A DNA stretch of 64,000 bases from Peptococcaceae bacterium 1198_IL3148 (GCA_036763105.1 JBAIYS010000003.1:186001-250000); one strand, 5' to 3'. Positions 46,466 through 53,270 are shown, counted from the stretch's first letter. Notes: a model not told the origin generated them from the sequence alone. Translations and numbers: made by a program.

Positions 46466-46885
46466 TTACAGTTCATAATCACCGGCAGCCTCCGGCTGAT
46501 AAAGAATTGCTTGTACTTTTAGTTGTACCACACCGTTGGGCACTTTCCAATCAACTATCTCCCCCACCCGATAGCCCAATATGGCCGTTCCTATGGGAGC
46601 CAAAATTGATATTTTGTCCTGGGATAAGTCAGCATCTTCAGGGTATACCAGTGTATAAACCATTTCTTCATCGGCATCTAAATCCACCAACTCTACTTTA
46701 GAGTTCATGGTTACCACATCCGAAGGTATATCCTTGGGTTCCACCACCTGAGCTTTTTCCAACTCATTGCTCAAATCCTTTAAATATTCCCTACTGCCGG
46801 GGTTAAACTCCCTTTCTTTACTAATCAGTTTTTCCAATCTTTCTTTATCCACTTTAGTGATATATATCCTTCTAGAATTACTCAT
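46466..46885 (-). CDS. Rnk/GreA-type nucleoside diphosphate kinase regulator-like protein
   Basis: 139 residues. An N-terminal helical region (RIYITKVDKERLEKLISKE) is followed by the GreA/GreB C-terminal domain: VVTMNSKVELVDLDADEEM, YTLVYPEDADLSQDKISI, and APIGTAILGYRVGEIVDWKV. The first coiled-coil is too short for true GreA, which is why Rnk is preferred. Rnk-like proteins bind RNA polymerase without cleavage activity. GGAGG precedes the ATG. Confidence 0.92.
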   Translation of the reverse strand: MSNSRRIYITKVDKERLEKLISKEREFNPGSREYLKDLSNELEKAQVVEPKDIPSDVVTMNSKVELVDLDADEEMVYTLVYPEDADLSQDKISILAPIGTAILGYRVGEIVDWKVPNGVVQLKVQAILYQPEAAGDYEL

Positions 46886-46974
46886 GTCGTATTACCTCCG
46901 CCAAATAATACTTTGTTATTGGAATATATTAGTATTATATAAAATATTTGTTAGGAAGTAAACGATTAAAACCA

Positions 46975-47015
46975 ATGCGACAACGGTAACTGAAATATAC
47001 AGCTCGTTGTCGCAT
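46975..47015 (-). terminator. Terminator of the 47023 gene
   Basis: ATGCGACAACG/CGTTGTCGCAT perfect 11-base stem with a 19-base loop just after the stop. Confidence 0.75.
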
Positions 47016-47022
47016 TTAAGTA

Positions 47023-47787
47023 CTATTTTTTGCAACTTTCAGCCGCTACGCCAACATCAAAACCAAAGCATGAATTACAGCGGTCTAGAACTTTAGGAAT
47101 TCGTTCTACCCGTGCCCCACCACCAACCAATGGCAACACAACGTTATGGGTTCTAAACAATTTTACCAGCACATCAAAGGGGAAGAGCAGGAAGATAACA
47201 CTCAGGTTGCCGAGATTTAAAACGAAGCAATCATCTGGATCAAAATCTGGAGTTACATTGACACAGGCGCCTTCAGCAGATAAAAAATCCGCTAAGCTAA
47301 TTCCACCCAAAATGTCTAAATCATTGCCATCTGTTGGGAAAGGTGCCAAGTATTCAAAATCATCACGATCTATTGCTTTAACAAAACTAGCTCTAAACTC
47401 TTGACATTGTGGTCGATTGTCTTTATCAAAAAGTTTCATGCAGACAACGTACTCAACACACAATTGCATTTTATCGCAGTTAAATATTGCACTTTTTTTA
47501 ACCACTTCGACATTGTCAATTTGACAGGCACACACAACCGATGGTAAAACCACAAAGGGAGGTAAAGTAAACCCATTGCCCAGCACAACAGAATTATTGT
47601 CTGCCCTTTCATAGCTGCCATGTTTTAAACTTTCTTTAACTTTAGCCAATTCTGCTTTGGAAGTCATTAGCTGTCCACCACCAAAGTTGATAAAAGGGTA
47701 AAACTCCTGTTCATCAATGGCAAAGTCCACTTCCGCACAAATGGCTACAGTAGCCTCTTGTCTGTTTTTTTCTTTTTCTTTAATCAT
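47023..47787 (-). CDS. Paralogue family A, member 1 (unknown, probable spore envelope protein)
   Basis: 254 residues. Related end to end to the gene at 47965 and more weakly to the one at 48908. Shared blocks are AEVDFAIDEQEFYPFI, CACQIDNVEVV, FNCDKMQLCVEYVVCMKLFD, ADFLSAEGACVNV, FPFDVLVKLFRTHNVVLP and VERIPKVLDRCNSCF. The Cys content is high and there is no signal peptide or membrane helix. The block VEVVKKSAIFNCDKMQLCVE has the strand rhythm of SPOCS/DUF3794 domains in spore proteins such as SipL, but this is only a resemblance. A strong TTAGGAGG precedes the ATG and a sigma-K-like promoter lies at 47834-47861. Confidence 0.75.
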   Translation of the reverse strand: MIKEKEKNRQEATVAICAEVDFAIDEQEFYPFINFGGGQLMTSKAELAKVKESLKHGSYERADNNSVVLGNGFTLPPFVVLPSVVCACQIDNVEVVKKSAIFNCDKMQLCVEYVVCMKLFDKDNRPQCQEFRASFVKAIDRDDFEYLAPFPTDGNDLDILGGISLADFLSAEGACVNVTPDFDPDDCFVLNLGNLSVIFLLFPFDVLVKLFRTHNVVLPLVGGGARVERIPKVLDRCNSCFGFDVGVAAESCKK

Positions 47788-47833
47788 AATCCAACCTCCT
47801 AATTTCCAGGCACTCCCAGCCCGCTATATGTTT

Positions 47834-47861
47834 CATAATATGTAATATTATGGCAAGTGGT
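47834..47861 (-). promoter_or_regulatory. Sigma-K-like promoter of the 47023 gene
   Basis: AC, 17 bases, CATATTATG: eight or more of the fixed positions of the Bacillus sigma-K pattern AC-N16/17-CATANNNTA match; the last A is G. The leader would be about 40 bases. Confidence 0.5.
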
Positions 47862-47899
47862 TACTGGGCATAGAATTATATTTACTTTTTAACAACAAA

Positions 47900-47943
47900 A
47901 GGGCTGTTTGGGAGCTAATTAAACTCAAACCACAAACAGCCCT
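47900..47943 (-). terminator. Terminator of the 47965 gene
   Basis: GGGCTGTTTG/CAAACAGCCC perfect ten-base stem with TTTTGTTGTT after it on the minus strand. Confidence 0.85.
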
Positions 47944-47964
47944 CGTCAGAGTACTTAATGGCTT

Positions 47965-48681
47965 TTACTCTTTAATTTTTTGTGCCACCGATGTGAAACA
48001 GGTGTTACAGCGGTCAATGGTTTTGGTTATTTTTTCCACCGGCGGCCCCAGCGTTATTAACGGCAACGTCACATTTTGAGTTCTAAATAATTTAACCAAC
48101 ACCTCAAAGGGGAAGGTTAGAAAAACGGCACTGAAGTCGTCATAGCTGACCACAAAGCAGTCTTCAGCATCAAAAACCGGGGTAACGTGGACACAGGTAC
48201 CTTCGGCACTTAAAAAATCTGATAGTGCAATGCCGCTTCCACTACCAAAGGGTGGTAGGTAAGCAAAGTCATAGCGGTCAATTTCTTTTGTAAAGGAGGC
48301 CTTAATTTCTTGACACTGGGGCTGGTGCTCTATGTCAAATAGTTTTAAGCAAACAATATACTCTACACACAGTAGCAATCGATCACAGTTAAATGTCACG
48401 CTTTTATTAACCACTTCTACATTATCAATTTGGCAATCACACACCGTAGAGGGGAGCACCAAAAAGGGGCTAAAAATGCCAAAGCCATTTTTAAATTCTA
48501 GTCGGTTATTGTCTATCTTTTGATAATCTTGCTTTCTTATTACTCCTTTAATATTTTTGTAATCATCTTTGGCACCATTAAAATCATCCACAAAGGGAAA
48601 AAACAATTGATTATCAATGGCATAATCTACATCAGCACACAATCTCACCGTTCCTTGTCTGGTTAAAAGTTCATCACTCAT
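47965..48681 (-). CDS. Paralogue family A, member 2 (unknown)
   Basis: 238 residues from the ATG at 48681, preceded by GAAGGAGG. Blocks match member 1: CADVDYAIDNQLFFPFV, VCDCQIDNVEVVNKSV, FNCDRLLLCVEYIVCLKLFD, QCQEIKASFTKEIDRYDF, LSDFLSAEGTCVHV, FPFEVLVKLFRTQNVTLPL and KITKTIDRCNTCF. It probably arose by tandem duplication. A possible mother-cell minus-10 CATGTAGTA lies upstream, but the nearest AC is 19 bases away, so the promoter is weaker than for its neighbours. No enzyme motif is visible. Confidence 0.75.
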   Translation of the reverse strand: MSDELLTRQGTVRLCADVDYAIDNQLFFPFVDDFNGAKDDYKNIKGVIRKQDYQKIDNNRLEFKNGFGIFSPFLVLPSTVCDCQIDNVEVVNKSVTFNCDRLLLCVEYIVCLKLFDIEHQPQCQEIKASFTKEIDRYDFAYLPPFGSGSGIALSDFLSAEGTCVHVTPVFDAEDCFVVSYDDFSAVFLTFPFEVLVKLFRTQNVTLPLITLGPPVEKITKTIDRCNTCFTSVAQKIKE

Positions 48682-48837
48682 AATTATTATATCCTCCTTC
48701 AAATTACAATTAAGACATTATTTGCCTTGTCAATTACTACATGGTATTACATTTTGTACCAAGTTGTTACCGCTACATTTTTGGTATATTTTCCCACAAC
48801 GGTGCAGATTAAATAGATTTTTTTTGGTATTAAGGTA

Positions 48838-48865
48838 ACTCTTTGCAACAAAAAACCATAATATG
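48838..48865 (+). promoter_or_regulatory. Sigma-K-like promoter of the 48908 gene
   Basis: AC, 17 bases, CATAATATG. Only the last base differs from CATANNNTA. It lies about 43 bases before the start codon, divergent from the 47965 gene. Confidence 0.5.
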
Positions 48866-48907
48866 TACTAGTTGGTTAATTATTTCATTAGAAGGAGGAA
48901 CGGAGCA

Positions 48908-49555
48908 GTGTCTGTTTTGCTGAGTGAGGTCATTAAAAACCTAAAAGTTGACGGCAAAGATAATAAAATGCTAGACCTACTGGACATCTGCGTGCCACTG
49001 GTGTTTGCCAAAACTGGCAACATAAAAGCATATAAAGAAAGCGTTTTGAAGTTTCCTGCCGTTTATTGTGATGTTAAATGCAAAGATGTTTACATCACCA
49101 GTCGAGCTGTTGCCATGGACTGCAACCAGTTACTGGTTTGTTTGAATTACAATGCTGAGTATATTTTTGTACCGATAAATGGTGAGCGATTTAGCAAAAC
49201 CTTTAAATCCCAAGTGGTAATTAAGGTGCCTAAAGATCATTTCAGAACTGCAAAGGGTTCACACATTAACACCTTTGATTTTCTCAATGGCGCCGGCACC
49301 TTTGTGAAGGTAAAGAAAATTGATTGTCACAATGCTGGCTGCCAGCCCCAATCTAACAATCAGCAACCGGAAACGCTGGTTAAGACATTATTCAAGTTCA
49401 TCTTCGAGGTAAAAATGTTTAGGGATCATAATATTCAAGTACCCGGCATTGACTCGCGACCGGTGGAACGGTTGCCGGTGCAAACAAAGAGTTGTAGTGT
49501 ACCACCCACTATACTCCCACCCCAACGCGATGAAGTGCAGCCTTTGGCTGAATAA
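48908..49555 (+). CDS. Paralogue family A, member 3 (unknown), divergent
   Basis: 215 residues from GTG at 48908 after AAGGAGGAACGG. It aligns with members 1 and 2 over the core: VYITSRAVAMDCNQLLVCLN corresponds to VEVVNKSVTFNCDRLLLCVE, then INTFDFLNGAGTFVKV, FKFIFEVKMFRDHNIQVPG and RPVERLPVQTKSC. It lacks the N-terminal ADVDYAID block. It points away from members 1 and 2 and ends in a strong terminator. No known function. Confidence 0.75.
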   Translation: MSVLLSEVIKNLKVDGKDNKMLDLLDICVPLVFAKTGNIKAYKESVLKFPAVYCDVKCKDVYITSRAVAMDCNQLLVCLNYNAEYIFVPINGERFSKTFKSQVVIKVPKDHFRTAKGSHINTFDFLNGAGTFVKVKKIDCHNAGCQPQSNNQQPETLVKTLFKFIFEVKMFRDHNIQVPGIDSRPVERLPVQTKSCSVPPTILPPQRDEVQPLAE

Positions 49556-49573
49556 TAACCACCATACAATGTG

Positions 49574-49608
49574 AGGGCGACAGCAGGAAATCTCCTTGCT
49601 GTCGCCCT
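49574..49608 (+). terminator. Terminator of the 48908 gene
   Basis: AGGGCGACAGCA pairs with TGCTGTCGCCCT (12 bases), with AGG/CCT inside, and TTATTTGC follows. Confidence 0.85.
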
Positions 49609-49619
49609 TATTTGCAATA

Positions 49620-49847
49620 TTATCGTTTAATACCACTTCCAGGTGGCACAGCATTTACAGTACATGGCCCGGTAATGACCGGGTCTTCTAAATTGGTGGC
49701 CGTTGCTGTGGCTTGTTCGTTGGTAATCACTGCCGCGGTGGTAACATCAATTATTTCAGAGGTCACTGTCAACAAATCAAAATCGCCAGCTGCTAATGTA
49801 CCTAGGTTCCAGGTGATGTCTTGGTTGGTATAAGGCCCTGCGGGGGA
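49620..49847 (-). pseudogene. Remnant of a DUF11-type surface protein
   Basis: A minus-strand frame reads SPAGPYTNQDITWNLGTLAA, GDFDLLTVTSEIID and NEQATATATNLEDPVITGPC, ending GSGIKR and a stop. This is the end of a DUF11 (conserved repeat) beta-sandwich, with the typical NxATATATN close. It begins directly after a stop codon with no start or ribosome site, so only the last 75 residues of a larger surface protein survive. Confidence 0.7.
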
Positions 49848-49900
49848 TTAATTTGGTACTTACTAGCAAACAGGTTATGGTTACTCTTCCATTTTATGTA

Positions 49901-49928
49901 ACATAACATTTTACCAGCGCATAGACTA
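49901..49928 (+). promoter_or_regulatory. Sigma-K-type promoter of the 49964 gene
   Basis: AC, 17 bases, CATAGACTA: an exact match to AC-N16/17-CATANNNTA. Transcription would start near 49935, giving a leader of about 30 bases. Confidence 0.6.
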
Positions 49929-49963
49929 ACAGTATCAATATTAAAAAGGAGAGTGTGCACTTT

Positions 49964-50131
49964 ATGGCCAAAAAGCAAACTCCATTTACCCCTATCGCAG
50001 ACGCTTTTAAAGAAAAACTTATGGAAGCAATCCAACAAGAAAATAAAGGGGAAGCAATCAAAAAAGCAGTTGATGAATTTGTAGCAGAAATGGGAGCAAC
50101 TGCTAAGAAATTTAACAATCGTAGCAAATAA
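49964..50131 (+). CDS. Small basic protein, 55 residues
   Basis: MAKKQTPFTPIADAFKEKLM, then EAIQQENKGEAIKKAVDEFV and AEMGATAKKFNNRSK. Helical, Lys-rich, without Cys; it may bind nucleic acid or coat material, but nothing specific is recognised. AAGGAG lies 13 bases before the ATG, slightly far. The exact sigma-K-type promoter upstream is the best sign that it is a real sporulation gene. Confidence 0.65.
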   Translation: MAKKQTPFTPIADAFKEKLMEAIQQENKGEAIKKAVDEFVAEMGATAKKFNNRSK

Positions 50132-50151
50132 TTACATTTTTTAACTATAGG

Positions 50152-50217
50152 GATTCTTCGCCAGCACTCAGAATGACAGGTAATCACCATTTGTCACTCT
50201 GAACTGAACGAAGAATC
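50152..50217. repeat. Palindromic intergenic repeat, copy B
   Basis: Ends GATTCTTCG and CGAAGAATC are inverted repeats, with inner CAGAATGACA facing TGTCACTCTG. It shares GATTCTTC and CAGAATGAC with the element at 24996-25055, so both belong to one dispersed family. Confidence 0.75.
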
Positions 50218-50238
50218 TCTACTTTTTTAAACACAATT

Positions 50239-50266
50239 AAAGGGAATGTCCTTAAACATTCCCTTT
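50239..50266 (-). terminator. Terminator of the 50271 gene
   Basis: AAAGGGAATGT/ACATTCCCTTT perfect 11-base stem with a six-base loop; TTAATTGTG follows on the minus strand. Confidence 0.85.
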
Positions 50267-50270
50267 AATG

Positions 50271-50615
50271 CTATGCGTCACCTACATTTACATTTGAATC
50301 CTCCGCCTGCTGAATGTCCCTTTGGCAAAGCACAACCATTTTCGCCTCATTCTCCGCTGCATCGGTATGCACTTTAACGCCATTGATAGTTAGGTTACCC
50401 TCTTTATCCAGCACCACATTAATTAACTTGCCTAAGTCCTCAACTTTAACTGCACCAACGTAACCTGGGCTTAACATGAACAATTGCACAATTGTCTGAT
50501 AGACAACAGCTTTTGCTCCATCACCGGTGGCAATGGCCCGGGAATCCCCTTGCACTGCAGAGTTACGGGCTTGGCATTGTCCGGCATCCACACTGTTATT
50601 TAATTCTTTTTTCAC
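50271..50615 (-). CDS. Paralogue family B, member 1 (unknown, sigma-K-type promoter)
   Basis: 114 residues from the GTG at 50615, which follows GGGAGAG; the longer frame to 50714 would run through the promoter. The sequence VKKELNNSVDAGQCQARNSA is followed by VQGDSRAIATGDGAKAVV and by GKLINVVLDKEGNLTINGVK. The last block recurs in the 51005 protein (NDNEGNLIVNGRKIPA). A hydrophobic stretch VVYQTIVQLFMLSPGYVGA is in the middle. The exact AC-N16-CATACTATA promoter argues for mother-cell expression. Confidence 0.75.
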   Translation of the reverse strand: MKKELNNSVDAGQCQARNSAVQGDSRAIATGDGAKAVVYQTIVQLFMLSPGYVGAVKVEDLGKLINVVLDKEGNLTINGVKVHTDAAENEAKMVVLCQRDIQQAEDSNVNVGDA

Positions 50616-50650
50616 ATTAATCTCTCCCTTAGGTAAAAGGCTATTTAAAA

Positions 50651-50677
50651 TATAGTATGATAAAGTATTGTTTTGGT
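50651..50677 (-). promoter_or_regulatory. Sigma-K-type promoter of the 50271 gene
   Basis: AC, 16 bases, CATACTATA: an exact match to AC-N16/17-CATANNNTA, correctly oriented, about 36 bases before the start codon. Confidence 0.65.
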
Positions 50678-50697
50678 GAATATTGCCAATAAAATAA

Positions 50698-50731
50698 AAA
50701 ACCCGTGATTGCATCTTGAATCACGGGTTTT
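50698..50731 (-). terminator. Terminator of the 51005-50740 pair
   Basis: AAAACCCGTGATT/AATCACGGGTTTT with an eight-base loop, close after the 50740 stop; TTTTATTTTAT follows on the minus strand. Confidence 0.9.
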
Positions 50732-50739
50732 GGTTAGCA

Positions 50740-51003
50740 CTAGTCAGCTAAATCAGCATTGATATTGAGCGCGATAAATTGCGTATTTTCAATAACTTGG
50801 GTAATGATATTATTTTGAGTTACAGATGCGGTTACACTGGCAAAACTTTGATCAATGGCAATAGCAATGGCGTCGCCCATTTCGCTATCATTAAATTGGT
50901 CGCTGTTGTTTGTGGCCTCTTGTTCAATTTCCTGATCAGCCTTTAGTAGGTCATCAATTTCAAGTCCATCAAAGAAATTTTTGTCCATTTTTTTGTCATC
51001 CAT
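50740..51003 (-). CDS. Paralogue family B, member 2 (unknown)
   Basis: 87 residues from the ATG at 51003 (AGAAGGAGG upstream). Very acidic: MDDKKMDKNFFDGLEIDDLL, then QEIEQEATNNSDQFNDSEMG and DAIAIAIDQSFASVTASVTQ. The middle matches the 51005 protein (QQEIEQEAKNNSSQANRSKK, GSAIAVAIDCESYAVVTSDV). Repeated Ala-Ile and Thr-Val alternation suggests a beta structure. It begins two bases after the 51005 stop, so the two are co-translated. Confidence 0.75.
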   Translation of the reverse strand: MDDKKMDKNFFDGLEIDDLLKADQEIEQEATNNSDQFNDSEMGDAIAIAIDQSFASVTASVTQNNIITQVIENTQFIALNINADLAD

Positions 51004-51004
51004 A

Positions 51005-51451
51005 TTATTTACCTCCTTCTGAGGTGTTATTTTGACTACTTCTTTGTTGACCAACAGTAATGGTGTTTAAACCCTGGCCTAGTTTAGCAGCGGGAATTTT
51101 TCTGCCATTAACTATTAAATTACCTTCATTATCATTCTCTACTTTTAAACTGCTACCCATTTGAGACAATAACGGAATGCCATTAAATAAACCAGCAACA
51201 TCATCTACATTGGCATTAATGGGAATATGGAACTGATCAATTACCTGCACGGCCTCGTTAGTCTGGAAGACATCGCTGGTAACCACCGCATAACTCTCGC
51301 AATCAATGGCAACTGCAATGGCACTTCCCTTTTTGCTACGGTTAGCCTGGCTGGAGTTATTTTTGGCCTCCTGTTCTATTTCTTGTTGTACTTTGTCTAC
51401 CGAGGCACCGTCATCAAAAATAGCATTCGGTGACACTAATTTACTCTTCAT
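51005..51451 (-). CDS. Paralogue family B, member 3 (unknown)
   Basis: 148 residues, starting MKSKLVSPNAIFDDGASVDK after AAGGAGG. It contains both shared blocks of the family: the N-terminal EIEQEAKNNSSQA...GSAIAVAID region found in member 2 and the EGNLIVNGRKI region found in member 1, which makes it the full-length form. SYAVVTSDVFQTNEAVQVID faintly recalls the CotX/CotV coat domain, but I cannot confirm this. Exact sigma-K-type promoter upstream. Confidence 0.75.
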   Translation of the reverse strand: MKSKLVSPNAIFDDGASVDKVQQEIEQEAKNNSSQANRSKKGSAIAVAIDCESYAVVTSDVFQTNEAVQVIDQFHIPINANVDDVAGLFNGIPLLSQMGSSLKVENDNEGNLIVNGRKIPAAKLGQGLNTITVGQQRSSQNNTSEGGK

Positions 51452-51555
51452 AAATATTCCTCCTTGTTATTTGGGAATTAGTCAATTAAGGCTGTTTATA
51501 ATTAGCCAATAATTCCCTCCCTTCTAGGGAAATTAATGTAATGTTTTACTATTGA

Positions 51556-51583
51556 TATACTATGTACCAGTTATTAATTTGGT
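51556..51583 (-). promoter_or_regulatory. Sigma-K-type promoter of the 51005-50740 pair
   Basis: AC, 17 bases, CATAGTATA: an exact match to AC-N16/17-CATANNNTA; the leader would be about 100 bases. Confidence 0.6.
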
Positions 51584-51691
51584 GAAAAATGTCAGTAAAG
51601 AAAATACCTTCCATTATAACCAAATTATGCACCAGTCTCCGCATAAAATTGTTATCTTATTTAAAGCGTTAGCATAGAATGTCCATCACAA

Positions 51692-51730
51692 AAAAGCGAC
51701 AACAAAGAGTTTATCTCCGTTGTCGCTTTT
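51692..51730 (-). terminator. Hairpin after the clostripain remnant
   Basis: AAAAGCGACAAC/GTTGTCGCTTTT perfect 12-base stem with a 15-base loop, directly after the remnant's stop. It is probably the preserved terminator of the lost gene. Confidence 0.8.
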
Positions 51731-51732
51731 TA

Positions 51733-51960
51733 TTACAAAGCGGTTTTAATGCCAGGAATACTCATAACCTTTGGGCAACATGTGGCGTACTCCGACATCA
51801 TCCCCACCATGCCAACCCCGTACTCTACTAAAATTAATAAATAGTGCTCAGCTGGATAACCTTTGACTGCCCAACAAATAAAATCCCGCAGGGTGCATGG
51901 GTCAGACATACCAATATTTCCCAAGTTAGGCTGAAGTTGAGAATAAAAAAATTCCCTACC
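51733..51960 (-). pseudogene. C-terminal remnant of a clostripain (C11) family protease
   Basis: The frame reads YSQLQPNLGNIGMSDPCTLR, DFICWAVKGYPAEHYLLILV and EYGVGMVGMMSEYA. Clostripain-family proteases have DFINWAVKNYPADHYxLVLWDHGSG here; the catalytic His-Gly position has become Tyr-Gly and the rest of the protein is missing on both sides. It overlaps the end of the 51956 gene in another frame and has no start of its own. Confidence 0.65.
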
Positions 51961-52192
51961 CTTTAGTCTTTTTTGGATTTGGATCCTCTGTCACCAAATC
52001 CAACTGTACCTTTCCACCGGATTTTCCCACCACAACCCGCTGTGGATTTAACATAACGGCTTTACCGTTTCTTGTTTGTTTGGCCTTTAGTATTTTAAGT
52101 TGGTTTAAATTTAAGTCACGGGGCAATTGATCTGGTTTATAGGTACACCGAGTGTCCAATTGACTTAATTTTGATGCTCTGGGCTGGTCCAT
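51956..52192 (-). CDS. Small basic protein, 78 residues, unknown
   Basis: MDQPRASKLSQLDTRCTYKP, then DQLPRDLNLNQLKILKAKQT and VMLNPQRVVVGKSGGKVQLD. GGGAGGTG stands 5 bases before the ATG at 52192. It starts 22 bases after the 52215 gene stop and is probably co-transcribed. No family recognised; the Lys/Arg-rich, Cys-poor composition would suit a structural or cross-linked coat component. Confidence 0.65.
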   Translation of the reverse strand: MDQPRASKLSQLDTRCTYKPDQLPRDLNLNQLKILKAKQTRNGKAVMLNPQRVVVGKSGGKVQLDLVTEDPNPKKTKG

Positions 52193-52214
52193 TATTTCAC
52201 CTCCCATTCACTAA

Positions 52215-52571
52215 CTATTCTCGGCAGGTCTTCTTTTTCGGTTCCTCACATTTTGTTTTTTTGCAGGGGACAGGTTGAAAGCAGTCTTGGTCACACCAAA
52301 GTGGAAACAACATATATTTGCCTGCTGGTACGCATATAGCATAAAAACCTTCATCATCGGTCATGCCCAGGTAGTCTTTGCCGGTATCCAAATTGACAGC
52401 TTTAACCAACACTCCAGATACCGGTGGTGTTTCAGGGGCGGTATCACAAAATACAAAACCGGACAGGATGCCACACTTTAATTTATGTCTTCCCACCAAC
52501 AGTGAGGTGCACACTTGTTCTTGTTTACCGACTTTAACAAACTCTAGGTCGGTGGTAAAGGCTTTACCCAT
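52215..52571 (-). CDS. Paralogue family C, member 1: small Ig-like (carboxypeptidase-regulatory-like) protein
   Basis: 118 residues from the ATG at 52571 (GAAGGAGG upstream). The core CGILSGFVFCDTAPETPPVS followed by VLVKAVNLDTGKDYLGMTDD and EGFYAICVPAGKYMLFPLWC is the classical G-x-V...DxxGxYxxxVPxGxY pattern of CarboxypepD_reg/Cna-B-like domains. A Cys-Lys-rich tail (CKKTKCEEPKKKTCRE) follows. No signal peptide, so it is likely internal, as for spore coat. Paralogue of the next gene upstream. Confidence 0.75.
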   Translation of the reverse strand: MGKAFTTDLEFVKVGKQEQVCTSLLVGRHKLKCGILSGFVFCDTAPETPPVSGVLVKAVNLDTGKDYLGMTDDEGFYAICVPAGKYMLFPLWCDQDCFQPVPCKKTKCEEPKKKTCRE

Positions 52572-52690
52572 TTTAGCTCCTCCTTCAATCAATCTATGTT
52601 GTTTTAAGCACAGTTACTATAAAATATTCTACATTGACAAAATTTGTTACTAAAAGATATAAAATAGCAAAGATTTCTGCAAACTAAAAA

Positions 52691-52718
52691 GGGTGTTAAC
52701 AGACACCCGTTAACACCC
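52691..52718 (-). terminator. Terminator of the 52731 gene
   Basis: GGGTGTTAAC/GTTAACACCC perfect ten-base stem with an eight-base loop; TTTTTAGTTT follows on the minus strand. Confidence 0.85.
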
Positions 52719-52730
52719 ATACTTTTAGAG

Positions 52731-53117
52731 TTATCCTTCACCGTTATCGTCGCCGTTACCATTGTCGCAACCGCACCCACAACCACACTCAACCGGTTCA
52801 CAGCAATCTGTGTCACAGCAAAGTACCATAATGTCATAGGTTCCCGGTGGTACACAGATGGCGTAAAAACCATTTTCGTCAGTGATACCTAAGAATTCAT
52901 TAGGCGTTGCACCGTCCTCTACCACTTCAACCGCTTTAACCAATGCACATGGCAAAGGTGTTGGATTTTCGGGATCAGAAGTATTGCAAAAAACTTGACC
53001 TTGCACTGCACCACAGACCCATTCAAATTGGCCGACAAATAAATCATCAACCATAACCTGTTGTTGTGCTGCAACAGTAACACCTAAAACACTATCGGTT
53101 CTAAAAGCTATACCCAT
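52731..53117 (-). CDS. Paralogue family C, member 2: Ig-like protein with Cys-rich tail
   Basis: 128 residues. FVGQFEWVCGAVQGQVFCNT, PCALVKAVEVVEDGATPN and FLGITDENGFYAICVPPGTY parallel member 1. The tail is extreme: CCDTDCCEPVECGCGCGCDN with GNGDDNGEG at the end, ten Cys in about 20 residues. Such a tail could bind metal or cross-link by disulfides in the coat. GGGAGG precedes the ATG, and a sigma-K-like box is upstream. Confidence 0.8.
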   Translation of the reverse strand: MGIAFRTDSVLGVTVAAQQQVMVDDLFVGQFEWVCGAVQGQVFCNTSDPENPTPLPCALVKAVEVVEDGATPNEFLGITDENGFYAICVPPGTYDIMVLCCDTDCCEPVECGCGCGCDNGNGDDNGEG

Positions 53118-53162
53118 AAAACAAGCCTCCCTTTATTATATTCAAAGATGCATACTCAATGC

Positions 53163-53190
53163 CATAATACGTAATCATTTGCCAGTAGGT
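53163..53190 (-). promoter_or_regulatory. Possible sigma-K-like promoter of the 52731 gene
   Basis: AC, 17 bases, CGTATTATG. Two positions differ from CATANNNTA, so this is the weakest of the set, but the surrounding bases (ATTAC.TATTATG) resemble those before the 47023 gene. Confidence 0.4.
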
Positions 53191-53270
53191 GTCATATGTT
53201 TTATTATATTCTTATCAGCTTGGTCGTTAGACAAAACTTGATACCTTTTATGCCCTGTAACAAAGAGATA

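Noticed and set aside
49612-49833. Plus-strand frame of 73 codons
   Set aside because: The opposite strand gives a recognisable DUF11 end; this is its shadow.
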